A DNA stretch of 64,000 bases from positions 15,402,109 to 15,466,108 of the forward strand of contig NC_080049.1 of assembly GCF_026212465.1 (NCBI RefSeq), given 5' to 3'. Below the pieces are notes generated by a model, which saw nothing but the letters and a program-made list of their open reading frames with translations, was not told the origin of the DNA and made no database searches. Origin of the DNA: Amaranthus tricolor (taxonomy: Eukaryota > Streptophyta > Magnoliopsida > Caryophyllales > Amaranthaceae). Both the position numbers and the translations under genes were made by a program. Numbering within the stretch: position 1 is the first letter of the stretch; each line of letters starts with the position of its first letter. This document shows positions 24,974-36,516 of this stretch, one piece after another.

Positions 24974-26377
24974 ATCACATTTAAGCATTATTATACAAAT
25001 TTAGTAGGTTGTACCAAAAGCTTCACTAACACTAAATAATACTCAATATTGCAAAGATCGTAACTAGCATTTATTAAACAACCAATGTTCATAAGGAAGT
25101 CATAAGTATGAGCCACTTACAATTATGAATCTAATATAAAATTACTTAACTTATTCTACTTACGCACATGCCATAATCACTGTAGTGAAAAACATAAATC
25201 GTATATCTATCCCAAATCTACCCAGCTCTCATATGTAACGTTAACTTCAAACAACTCCTTAAAGACTTTAGAATACGAGCGTCAAAGTAGGAACCCCTGG
25301 CTCTGGTAACCACCTGTAACACCACTGAATTTCCAACCCCTTGAAAAAAACAAGAATCGTGAAGGAAGGGAGGAAATTCGGGTGTTACAAAAAAAAGAAA
25401 GAAGAAAATAATTAAAATAAACGCTAAAGATTAATTAAAAAGGTGAGTGAGTGAAAATTTCAGCAGAATTTCGGTTAAAAATTGAGGATGTGACAAGAAT
25501 TTAACCAATCTAAGGCCTTTAATGCCTTTAAAAAAAATACGTCGCGATGGAATAAATCATCATCGGCTTCTCAAATCATCAACTTTAATGAGGATCGTGG
25601 TTCCAGTGTTAACGCATCGATTTGACGGATGCTAAAGGAGTATTCTCACTACTATACATCCAAAACTACGCAGCGGAACTATGGATCATACAAGGAGTCA
25701 CATGACTCAATACGAAAGAAATTATACAATCCCAAAAAGAAAACTTTACAAGTAATATAGAAGCTACAAGCATTATGCAACTTGTACCAATTGTTACGAC
25801 CATACTCGGATCTTTCCCCCAATGCAAAGCAAAAGAAGCTCCTATACATGTCATGTCAGGCTACGATCCCCCTGCTCCTCAACATAATGACCATAGTCAG
25901 ATGTGTCTTAGCAGGATTATCATAGAGAGTCATGAGCAAACAACAACAAACACAAACACGTCAGTAATTAATGAACTTATAAAAATTAGAGTAATTAAAC
26001 AAAACTATGGACAACGATTTAGTATGGCAATAAGGAGTATACTCATCTGTCTAATCATCTCTCTTTACTCGTAATTTCTCTTTCAAACTACTAATCTCTC
26101 GAAGTATATTCAAAGTTAGTGGATCGTTTCTCTATTCATGGCATAGTGACAAGGCCAAGGGCGTTATCGGCCATTCGGCACCCATGGCAAAGTATGAGCT
26201 CATGCCCCCGCCAGCTGACCCTCTCCGGTCCTACCTTCGAGAAAAACTAACACACTGGGGTACTAAACCAGTGAAAAGGCCACTATATTGGGGTTTGCAA
26301 AGCCCGCATGGTAACACCTCGGTCAAGGGGCGGTATCGGCCATCCGGCGCCCAGTGACCCAAGCATGCTCATACCCC

Positions 26378-26409
<32 letters not shown>

Positions 26410-26686
26410 TTACGGTGGTCCCGTCGGACCTCACCTAGGGGACTACTAAATCAACCAGACATAATCCAATTGAGTCAAGCCAATTAATCGTAAATCAAGG
26501 CTCAATAAGTGGGAAATCACTTCGATACCACACACAACCATGGTACGTTCTCTACTATTTAAATCTGTTCGCATAGTCTCCTAATGCTTTCATTCTACTT
26601 GCCTATATCATTATTATGACTATTCACTAGCATGTTTTACTTTCTGGAGTTCTGTAATTCTAATGCAATGCATATAATCATGTAAT
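24974..26686. other. Unclassified repetitive sequence, no gene seen
   Basis: No coherent coding region. Inverted motifs TGTAACACCACTGAATTTCC (25,313) and GGAAATTCGGGTGTTACA (25,373-25,390) look like ends of a TG..CA repeat of retroelement type. Two ~50-bp direct repeats share GG-CG-TATCGGCCAT-CGGC-CCC (26,159 and 26,330). The sequence interrupted at 26,686 seems to resume at 33,498 after the CACTA copy R insertion. It may be an old LTR, but I see no pair. Confidence 0.5.
26379..26409. repeat. Poly(C) run of 31
   Basis: An uninterrupted C homopolymer following ATACCCC. The length is unusual for an AT-rich plant sequence and is a likely place for sequencing or assembly error. Confidence 0.9.
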
Positions 26687-26701
26687 CACTAGTGGAAAAA
26701 A
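26687..26701 (+). repeat. Terminal inverted repeat, left end of copy R
   Basis: CACTAGTGGAAAAAA, preceded by target duplication AAT at 26,684-26,686. Confidence 0.93.
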
Positions 26702-26915
26702 CCTCGTTTGCTGCGGTTTTTTTGCCATTATTTGCTGCGGTTTTGGCCCCCAGCAATAGTGATAGCAGCAAATGTCCTACTTTAAATGCTGCGGTCATGG
26801 GCTAAAACCGCAGCAAATAATGGGTGTTATTTGCTGCGGTCAGGGGGAAAAACCGCAGCAATAAGTGTGGCATTATTTGCTGCGGTCAGGCCTAAAACCG
26901 CAACAATAAGTCTCT
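26700..26915 (-). repeat. CACTA subterminal repeats, copy R 3' end
   Basis: Repeated TTTGCTGCGG and CCGCAGCAAA in both orientations, matching 22,350-22,610 in copy L in inverted order. Copy R has fewer of the 45-bp units. The opposite end (33,440-33,478) has only two or three motifs. Confidence 0.88.
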
Positions 26916-27454
26916 TTTTGTTTTTTTTTTCTTTTTACGTTTAATCCTTATAATAATGCAATAATATTACAATGTAATAACAGTGATTAATCCAATGATA
27001 ATCACAGATAATCAACATTAATCTCTTTGTAATAATAAACTCTCGCTCGTATATATATATAATATAATATGTACGTACATATATATATATATACATTAAA
27101 TAAACTATAAAAAATAATCAATACTAATTACAATTTATCAAGGACAAATATTAGCAAGATACACGGCAATCTTGTCTTTTAATTCGCGCATCTCTACACT
27201 TCTCAAAGTGCGTGTTTCCCTCGGAATGTCGTTTAAAACCTATATTATAATATTAAAATAAAAGCTAATAATATAGAAACATTAGGTTTTACCAATAATA
27301 TATTTAATTAAGAACGTAACAAATACTTACGGCATCTATATTTTCGACTCCAAATTCCTTCACGGAATTTATAATATCGTCCATAAACTTCAGCGCGTAG
27401 TAGCCGCAGTCAACGGAAGAAGGAGGTTGTAGAAAGCACTAAGAGAAAACAGAA

Positions 27455-30400
27455 GTTAGTGTCAAAAACGGTTAAAAACGCATAAAATCGCAACTTAACA
27501 CATAAATTCTAGAATATGACTATGATTTTCAATTCTAACAACTTCTACACAATAATATATACCAAATAGTGTTGTGTGCCATGTTTTGGGCAAAACAAAC
27601 AAAGTTTGAGCTACTTTACGCGCGGAATTGACAAAAACGCTTAAAAACGCATAAAATCGCAACTTAACTTCTAATTTCTAGCATATGACTATTATTATCA
27701 ATTCTAACCATTTCAACACAATAATATATGCCAAATAGTGTTGTGCCAAGTTTCGTGCATAACAAACCAAGTTTGAGTACTTTACGCGCGAAATTGACAA
27801 AAACGCTTAAAAACGCATAAAATCGCAACTTAACTTCTAATTTCTAGCATATGACTATTATTATCAATTCTAACCATTTTAACACAATAATATATGCCAA
27901 ATAGTGTTGTGTGCCAAGTTTCGTGCATAACAAACCATATTTGACCTACTTTACGCGCGAAATTGACAAAAACGCTTAAAAACCTATAAAATCGCAACTT
28001 AACTTCTAATTTCTAGCATATGACTATTATTATCAAGTATAACCATTTCAACACAATAATATATGCCAAATAGTGTTGTGTGCCAAGTTTCGTGCATAAC
28101 AAACCATGTTTGACCTACTTTACGTGCGAAATTGACAAAAACGCTTAAAAACGCATAAAATCGCAACTTAACTTCTAATTTCTAGCATATGACTATTATT
28201 ATCAAGTATAACTATTTCAACACAATAATATATGCCAAATAGTGTTGTGTGCCAAGTTTCGTGCATAACAAACCATGTTTGACCTACTTTACGCGCGAAA
28301 TTGACAAATAAAAACGCGAAATTGACAGCATCAAACTAGTGACCAGACCACCTTGCACGACACGTGGAGACCAAACCTATGCATCCAGGACCTAGGCTAA
28401 AGTGGAAATGGAATCTTGGTACTTGGATCTAGCTATCAAGGTCCTAAAACCATTCTAACAATCCCCGTGGACTCCTAGAAGCTGAGCCGAAGGAGGCCTG
28501 GTCGACAGTTTGCTAGATCAGAATTTTGTTTAAGTGTTTGTGGTTGTTTCGTGTTCTTTTCATGATCATTTGTAGTTTTTGACTGTGTCATTAATCAAAG
28601 CATACGCACAACATTAATCCTTGCATAACCAAGGCCTTAATCAGCCACGGTTTCGCATCAAAACCAAGTTTGAGTACTTTACGCGCGAAATTGACAAAAA
28701 CGCTTAAAAACGCATAAAATCGCAACTTAACTTCTAATTTCTAGCATATGACTATTATTATCAAGTATAACCATTTCAACACAATAATATATGCCAAATA
28801 GTGTTGTGTGCCAAGTTTCGTGCATAACAAACCATGTTTGACCTACTTTACGCGCGAAATTGACAAAAACGCTTAAAAGCGCATAAAATCGCAACTTAAC
28901 TTCTATTTTCTAGGATATGAATATTATTATCAAGTATAACCATTTCAACACAATAATATATGCCAAATAGTGTTGTGTGCCAAGTTTCGTGCATAACAAA
29001 CCATGTTTGACCTACTTTACGCGCGAAATTGACAAATAAAAACGCGAAATTGACAGCATCAAACTAGTGACCAGACCACCTTGCATGACACGTGGAGACC
29101 AAACCTATGCATCCAGGACCTAGGCTAAAGTGGAAATGGAATCTTGGTACTTGGATCTAGCTATCAAGGTCCTAAAACCATTCTAACAATCCCCGTGGAC
29201 TCCTAGAAGCTGAGCCGAAGGAGGGCTGGTCGACAGTTTGCTAGATCAGAATTTTGTTTAAGTGTTTGTGGTTGTTTCGTGTTCTTTTCATGATCATTTA
29301 TAGTTTTTGACTGTGTCATTAATCAAAGCTTATGCACAACATTAATCCTTGCATAACCAAGGCCTTAATCAGCCCCGGTTTCGCATCAAAACCAAGTTTG
29401 AGTACTTTACGCGCGAAATTGACAAAAACGCTTAAAAACGCATAAAATCGCAACTTAACTTCTAATTTCTAGCATATGACTATTATTATCAATTCTAACC
29501 ATTTTAACACAATAATATATGCCAAATAGTGTTGTGTGCCAAGTTTCGTGCATAACAAACCATATTTGACCTACTTTACGCGCGAAATTGACAAAAACGC
29601 TTAAAAACCTATAAAATCGCAACTTAACTTCTAATTTCTAGCATATGACTATTATTATCAAGTATAACCATTTCAACACAATAATATATGCCAAATAGTG
29701 TTGTGTGCCAAGTTTCGTGCATAACAAACCATGTTTGACCTACTTTACGTGCGAAATTGACAAAAACGCTTAAAAACGCATAAAATCGCAACTTAACTTC
29801 TAATTTCTAGCATATGACTATTATTATCAAGTATAACTATTTCAACACAATAATATATGCCAAATAGTGTTGTGTGCCAAGTTTCGTGCATAACAAACCA
29901 TGTTTGACCTACTTTACGCGCGAAATTGACAAATAAAAACGCGAAATTGACAGCATCAAACTAGTGACCAGACCACCTTGCACGACACGTGGAGACCAAA
30001 CCTATGCATCCAGGACCTAGGCTAAAGTGGAAATGGAATCTTGGTACTTGGATCTAGCTATCAAGGTCCTAAAACCATTCTAACAATCCCCGTGGACTCC
30101 TAGAAGCTGAGCCGAAGGAGGCCTGGTCGACAGTTTGCTAGATCAGAATTTTGTTTAAGTGTTTGTGGTTGTTTTGTGTTCTTTTCATGATCATTTGTAG
30201 TTTTTGACTGTGTCATTAATCAAAGCATACGCACAACATTAATCCTTGCATAACCAAGGCCTTAATCAGCCACGGTTTCGCATCAAAACCAAGTTTGAGT
30301 ACTTTACGCGCGAAATTGACAAAAACGCTTAAAAACGCATAAAATCGCAACTTAACTTCTAATTTCTAGCATATGACTATTATTATCAATTCTAACCATT

Positions 30401-32310
30401 TTAACACAATAATATATGCCAAATAGTGTTGTGTGCCAAGTTTCGTGCATAACAAACCATATTTGACCTACTTTACGCGCGAAATTGACAAAAACGCTTA
30501 AAAACCTATAAAATCGCAACTTAACTTCTAATTTCTAGCATATGACTATTATTATCAAGTATAACCATTTCAACACAATAATATATGCCAAATAGTGTTG
30601 TGTGCCAAGTTTCGTGCATAACAAACCATGTTTGACCTACTTTACGTGCGAAATTGACAAAAACGCTTAAAAACGCATAAAATCGCAACTTAACTTCTAA
30701 TTTCTAGCATATGACTATTATTATCAAGTATAACTATTTCAACACAATAATATATGCCAAATAGTGTTGTGTGCCAAGTTTCGTGCATAACAAACCATGT
30801 TTGACCTACTTTACGCGCGAAATTGACAAATAAAAACGCGAAATTGACAGCATCAAACTAGTGACCAGACCACCTTGCACGACACGTGGAGACCAAACCT
30901 ATGCATCCAGGACCTAGGCTAAAGTGGAAATGGAATCTTGGTACTTGGATCTAGCTATCAAGGTCCTAAAACCATTCTAACAATCCCCGTGGACTCCTAG
31001 AAGCTGAGCCGAAGGAGGCCTGGTCGACAGTTTGCTAGATCAGAATTTTGTTTAAGTGTTTGTGGTTGTTTTGTGTTCTTTTCATGATCATTTGTAGTTT
31101 TTGACTGTGTCATTAATCAAAGCATACGCACAACATTAATCCTTGCATAACCAAGGCCTTAATCAGCCACGGTTTCGCATCAAAACCAAGTTTGAGTACT
31201 TTACGCGCGAAATTGACAAAAACGCTTAAAAACGCATAAAATCGCAACTTAACTTCTAATTTCTAGCATATGACTATTATTATCAAGTATAACCATTTCA
31301 ACACAATAATATATGCCAAATAGTGTTGTGTGCCAAGTTTCGTGCATAACAAACCATGTTTGACCTACTTTACGCGCGAAATTGACAAAAACGCTTAAAA
31401 GCGCATAAAATCGCAACTTAACTTCTATTTTCTAGGATATGAATATTATTATCAAGTATAACCATTTCAACACAATAATATATGCCAAATAGTGTTGTGT
31501 GCCAAGTTTCGTGCATAACAAACCATGTTTGACCTACTTTACGCGCGAAATTGACAAATAAAAACGCGAAATTGACAGCATCAAACTAGTGACCAGACCA
31601 CCTTGCATGACACGTGGAGACCAAACCTATGCATCCAGGACCTAGGCTAAAGTGGAAATGGAATCTTGGTACTTGGATCTAGCTATCAAGGTCCTAAAAC
31701 CATTCTAACAATCCCCGTGGACTCCTAGAAGCTGAGCCGAAGGAGGGCTGGTCGACAGTTTGCTAGATCAGAATTTTTTTTAAGTGTTTGTGGTTGTTTC
31801 GTGTTCTTTTCATGATCATTTGTAGTTTTTGACTGTGTCATTAATCAAAGCTTATGCACAACATTAATCCTTGCATAACCAAGGCCTTAATCAGCCCCGG
31901 TTTCGCATCAAAACCAAGTTTGAGTACTTTACGCGCGAAATTGACAAAAACGCTTAAAAACGCATAAAATCGCAACTTAACTTCTAATTTCTAGCATATG
32001 ACTATTATTATCAAGTATAACCATTTCAACACAATAATATATGCCAAATAGTGTTGTGTGCCAGGTTTCGTGCATAACAAACCATCTTTGACCTACTTTA
32101 CGCGCGAAATTGACAAAAACGCTTAAAAACCCATAAAATCGCAACTTAACTTCTAATTTCTAGCATATGACTATTATTATCAAGTATAACCATTTCAACA
32201 CAATAATATATGCCAAATAGTGTTTTGTGCCAAGTTTCGTGCATAACAAACCATGTTTGACCTACTTTACGCGCGAAATTGACAAAAACGCTTAAAAACC
32301 CATAAAATCG
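27455..32310 (+). repeat. Satellite B array occupying the Ulp1 intron (about 19 monomers)
   Basis: Begins about 17 bp from the acceptor side and reaches about 11 bp from the donor (GTACACAAATT, then satellite), so the intron is essentially all satellite. The monomer is ~167 bp with family-B marks (TTTACGCGCGAAATTGAC, ACTTCTAATTTCTAGC, TATTATTATCAA, ATATGCCAAATAG). Interior monomers are nearly identical. The monomer at the 27,455 edge resembles array A. Runs of 5.2, 2.4, 3.4, 3.4, 2.4 and 2.4 monomers are separated by five spacers. Confidence 0.93.
28328..31910 (+). repeat. Higher-order structure: five 333-bp spacers in satellite B
   Basis: Non-satellite spacers start at 28,328, 29,055, 29,953, 30,850 and 31,578, giving intervals of 727, 898, 897 and 728 bp. 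Each runs from GCATCAAACTAGTGACCAGA to TTTCGCATCA and interrupts the monomer at the same point. Spacers 2 and 5 share marks (TTGCATGACACG, GGAGGGCTGG, AGCTTATGC, AGCCCCGG). Spacers 1, 3 and 4 share others (TTGCACGACACG, GGAGGCCTGG, AGCATACGC, AGCCACGG). The 727/728 units therefore form one pair and the 897/898 units another. No coding potential is convincing in the spacer. Confidence 0.92.
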
Positions 32311-33479
32311 AATTTGTGTACCTTTCTTGCTATCCATTTTGGAAATGTGGCTCTGGATGTAGATCCCAATTGTCCACGCACTCTTTTCATTGTGCTGAAA
32401 CGCATGGGAAAAGTAATACCATTTATATATATATATAACACTTAATTAAATCAAATTGGTAAAATAATTAATATTACGTACGCATTCAAAAATGCTTTGA
32501 ATCTTGTGTTGCGAGGTGGGCTGTTAGGTTTTTGTAATGAGTCGAAGACGTGCACAGTGTTCGTTAAAGGACATATGATCAAAAGTATCCAATGCAAACT
32601 AGAAACACAAATTTAAAATCAACAAATTAGAGATTAGGTGACTTTAAAAATCAAAAGATAAGTTCAATTTCAAAAATAAAACTTACTCTTCCCAATATGG
32701 AGCCAGAATGAATGTGTGTTTAGATGCAAGGGAATTAGTCAAAGCAGTCTCAATGTATGCTCTGACGACATCTGGATCATTTCTACATTTACTACCCGAA
32801 ATCGTCTCCGGACAAAACCATCCAATTTTTATTGGAGGTTCGCAAGAATTTACCTCCTCGTAAACCGCACTAAACTCACAAATAAGAGAATTTTGTTAGT
32901 AATTCGGTCATTAAAACAATTAAACAATGCCTAACTTGTAAGATAATGAACATCACCTCATGTAGACATGGAAAAGAGCTACGTTCAGCATCTCTCCTCT
33001 CAAAAATTGCCCGATGTCACTAGGACAAATAATTACATACGGGTCTTCTGAAAAGCAGTATTGCTCCTTCAGCAGGGGCAACATGATTGGGTCCTCCTCA
33101 CTTATGCGAGATGCACAATAATGCAGCCCTTTTCAATCTTGAGAGAGATCTTTTAGCTCCTCATCAGTCAAAATTGGAGTGCTTGGCATCGACTTTGACC
33201 CAGTCGACACCTTTGCTGAGGAACCGACCTCTCTACAAGATCCCTTTGGACTCTTTTGCTATTTCAATTTATACAATTAAATTAGTGTGAGCATGCAATT
33301 AAAAAAATAAAAATAAATAAGGTACAAATGATTCTTACCATGTTAGTGAATCGGACCCAAGCATATGGCCATGTGACGAAACTACCTAGGGCGTCTGATA
33401 GTTTTTTTTTCTTATTAATTTTCCTCTTTATTTCTGCGAATATAAATAAACCGCAGCAAATGATGAGCAGCAAATACGT

Positions 33480-33494
33480 TTTTTTCCACTAGTG
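33480..33494 (-). repeat. Terminal inverted repeat, right end of copy R
   Basis: Exact reverse complement of 26,687-26,701, followed by AAT at 33,495-33,497. Confidence 0.93.
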
Positions 33495-34282
33495 AATATT
33501 GAGAATACTTTGAAACGATGAATATAATAAGTAATTACTGCGTGTACGTACCTACAAGCGTCACTGCACGACCAATAGTTACAAAAATCACCCAACTAAG
33601 GTTCTATTTTACTCTTATAAATTGGGAACCTATACAAGTTAGGAATAGAACTAATAAGTTCCCTTAACTACTTTATCATACCAGCTAAAAGCCAAAGTAA
33701 CCACTATCATCCATTCACGACAAGTTTTCAATTACTTCTAGCACGTCGCATCTCATTCAACACCAAGAATAATCGTCAATTCAACAATAACACAAGTTTT
33801 TCCATCGACAAAGAATAAAAGGATTATGTCAAGTGTTTCATTACACCGGCTAACTTTGAGTTTAACAATTCACATTATATTAAAATAAAACGACGATGCA
33901 CACTTAAGTCTCACAATGTTAGTGTAGTGCTAATATGACGACAAGAATGAATCTTAAGGTTATCGCATTGCAATATTATTTATTATATTCTCCAAGGTTA
34001 GAAAGAACTAAAATCAAGACATCATAACAAGTAACTTTTATAATTCTCAACAGTTGACACTATGTTCATACCCTTACTAATATCATTTAATTATAACTTC
34101 GATAACCTAACGAGAGTACTTGTAATCAACATTAATAATTTCTTTTACTTCAACAACGCCAATGAAGATTACCATGCCGAATAAAACTCCCACATTCAAC
34201 ACAAATAAAGTTACTCATGTACTAAGGCACCATCAAAATACCACACAACCATTATTTTCATTCATACTTCAAACTCTAAGTC
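33495..34282. other. Unclassified AT-rich repeat flank between CACTA R and copia 1
   Basis: No gene recognised. It appears to be the continuation of the repeat interrupted at 26,686 and is itself interrupted at 34,283 by the copia insertion. No RNA gene or tandem repeat is visible. Confidence 0.5.
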
Positions 34283-34287
34283 ATAAA

Positions 34288-35725
34288 TGTTGATTCAATT
34301 AGGAACGGGAACAGCAACAAGAGGGGGGGTGAATTGTTGTTGTTGCAAGTTTAAGCGATTGTGCCCTGTTTTTGCGGAATTATTCAAAATAAATAAAGCT
34401 TAAACTAAGAGCAAAATAATAAGAGAGACACACGATTTTACGTGGAAACCTTTTGGGCCTAAACAAAAGGAAAAACCACGACCACTTGGGATTTTCAAAA
34501 ACTCCACTATGTTTAAGGCAATTAGTTACAATCACAATAAACACCTTACTTCACTCGAAGCGAAACAACTAGGCCAACTCTTCACTCTCTAATTGCTTTA
34601 CTCAAAGCAACAAACTTAGCTTTACAATAAGCTAATCCTCTCTAGCTTCACTAAAAGCTATCTAACTTCCCCCTTAGACTCACCCGAGTCTAATTACATA
34701 AACTCTCAAAAACCCTTACAAAAAGGATAGAAATTCTCTAAAATAAATCAAAGAGTTGCATCAAGAAAATATTATAAATTAATTGGCAATTTTAAGAACA
34801 AAATATTTCTTGTAAAATCCAACAAAAACGTATGAAAAACACTTAAGCACAAAACGTTGGATTACTTCTCTTCTTTTTAAAAACCGGAATTATCTTGCAA
34901 TTTATAGAAAATAATATTCCTAAGAAAGTGGAATAATCCAATCCATCATCCCACTATCAAGAGATCATGGGAGTAATGTGGATTAAGCAAACACACGGTT
35001 ATCTCCATAAGATTTGATTAAGTCAAATCACACGTGTACATAAACAATAACCGCTGTTCCCTTAATAACCGCTGTTCCCTAAAGTAGCAGTTTCTTCAGT
35101 AGTAATTCCTGTTCCCCAAATTAATGGCTGGAACTTCATGCTATATTTAGAAAACGGTTAATCTTAGTGGGAATGATTGTTTGCTAATTTTTAGGAATAA
35201 AGACCGGCTGAAAAGATTTGCTAAGACCAATTCAAAGTTAGTTAATTCTATTTTTAACAAATCCATGATTTACTAAAAATAGATCCTAAAATAAAGGATC
35301 TTAACGAATTAAAACGTGAATCCATTTTATTCAATAAAAATGATTTGCCAATTAACTTAAATAAATTTTTACTGCAACAATTTAATTTAAAATACATTAA
35401 CTAAAAATAATAATTAAAATATGATAATCAGAATTTTCAGTCAACGTAGTCAACCTTCAGCTCAGGAACAGTGTGCTGTCTCCAGACTTCAGTTTAGCTA
35501 GAACATCCAACTTTGGAACAGTAGATCTGCTGTCTCCATTTTACATCCCAAGCGATATACTTCTCCTAACATCAATTGAAACCTTTTGACATGTACGTTT
35601 CCATAAGCTAAGGCATAGGTACTATCAACGATCATAATCATAATCGGATATCGACCTGCACAATCTCTAAAAACATGTTTGCTTAAATAAAGTGTAGTCA
35701 TCATCAAAACTCAAGAGGTCCAACA
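34288..35725 (-). repeat. 3' LTR of SIRE-like copia
   Basis: 1,438 bp, TG...CA ends (TGTTGATTC to TCCAACA on the plus strand), nearly identical to 43,638-45,075. Confidence 0.96.
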
Positions 35726-35740
35726 AATTCCCCCTTTTTG
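35726..35740 (-). promoter_or_regulatory. Polypurine tract
   Basis: On the minus strand the run CAAAAAGGGGGAATT lies immediately before the 3' LTR, the position of the plus-strand primer in reverse transcription. Confidence 0.85.
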
Positions 35741-36516
35741 ATGATGACAAACTTTTCAAACAAACTTAAAAACAAAATAGAGTAAACCAATGTTGAAGAG
35801 TATGTTAGAGATCAAAACAACTCTATATTACTTAGTAAATTAACTCGTGACAATATAATTTATCAAGCATACATTAAAAACAAATTACTCTATTAATTAG
35901 AATTATTTAAAATAACTTAAGCATAATCAAAATATCGGAAGTAGTTTATAACTTAAGATTTCAAATAGAACTAAAACAAAACAAAACTTACCAAACAAAA
36001 CTTAAAGCACTGTAAGAACTTTTATCATAGCATTCAAGTAATCATCAGAGCATATAAATCATAACAATCAAAGTATGTATCTCGGTATGTATATCAGAGC
36101 TAAACTGAGCTAAACTTATTAATCATCAGAGCATCAGAACATGAATATCAGAGCATAGCCACAGTTCCTAATGTTCAACAGAATAAATGTATATCAGACT
36201 AAGCATACTCAAGCATTATTTAAGTTTGTGCCAAATATTCCCCCTTTTGACATCATTCAAAAAGAAGATAAGCAATCAAACCACAGCACTAAACATATAG
36301 TTATAGTCAAAGAGAGAATAAGGATGCACAAATTAAAAAGCAATAACAATGAATGCAAGCATGATAAGCAATGACTAATCAAACCTAACAGTTAGTAGCA
36401 TATGTAAAAAGGTTTAACAAAGTTAACAATGTTTAAGAGGTGTACCCCAGCTGGTACCAAAAGAAAGAAATTGTTTAAAGACAGAGACAGCAGCAATGAA
36501 AATAATAAAAGGGAAA
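35741..36516 (-). other. Noncoding 3' region of SIRE-like copia
   Basis: AT-rich, about 780 bp between the third ORF and the polypurine tract. No ORF of substance. Long 3' untranslated segments are usual in this lineage. Confidence 0.7.

Larger units (their letters stand above)
27138..33394 (-). pseudogene. Ulp1 (C48) protease-like gene split by a satellite intron, CACTA copy R
   Basis: Minus-strand exons with GT-AG borders and matching phases: 33,394-33,339 (LGSFVTWPYAWV); 33,258-32,957 (LPLLKEQYCFSEDPYVII); 32,869-32,687 (to FILAPYWEE); 32,598-32,482 (HWILLIICPLTNTVHVFDSL, catalytic His in HW and Asp in FD); 32,394-32,322 (TFPKWIARK); 27,438-27,331 (CFLQPPSSVDCGYY, oxyanion Gln and catalytic Cys); 27,239-27,138, ending TGA. 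The intron 32,321-27,439 is 4,883 bp. All three catalytic residues remain. The upstream half of the gene and the element's transposase are missing, and one in-frame TGA lies at 33,135-33,133, so the copy is a pseudogene unless that site is spliced out. The role in the transposon is unknown; SUMO-type deconjugation is only the family activity. Confidence 0.82.
26687..33494 (-). mobile_element. CACTA transposon copy R with satellite-filled intron (6.8 kb, TSD AAT)
   Basis: Both ends carry the 15-bp inverted repeat CACTAGTGGAAAAAA (26,687-26,701 and 33,480-33,494). They are flanked by the 3-bp direct duplication AAT (26,684-26,686 and 33,495-33,497), the size made by CACTA transposition. TTTGCTGCGG subterminal repeats lie inside both ends, many at 26,700-26,915 and few at 33,440-33,478. 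The content, read on the minus strand, is the C-terminal half of a Ulp1-like gene whose one large intron is a satellite array, then the 3' UTR. There is no TnpD/transposase region, and only about 100 bp separate the 5' TIR from an internal exon. The element is therefore an internally deleted, non-autonomous copy. It interrupts an unclassified repeat. Confidence 0.9.

Noticed and set aside
24619..24978. Open frames on both strands over the GGTTCC block
   Set aside because: Low-complexity translation of a minisatellite; absence of stops follows from its base composition.
25666..26074. Short frames on both strands (62 and 99 codons)
   Set aside because: No domain, no splice context, overlapping each other in a repeat region.
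20793..28459. Treating the whole L-R inverted repeat as one palindromic transposon
   Set aside because: Each copy has its own terminal inverted repeat, and copy R has its own AAT duplication, so they are separate insertions.
28328..31910. Regular repeat-spacer pattern resembling a CRISPR array
   Set aside because: Spacers are near-identical 333-bp copies, repeats are long satellite monomers, and the context is a plant transposon.
35498..35707. 69-codon frame present in both SIRE LTRs (again at 44,848-45,057)
   Set aside because: Conserved only because the LTRs are duplicates; not a known LTR gene and no start context.
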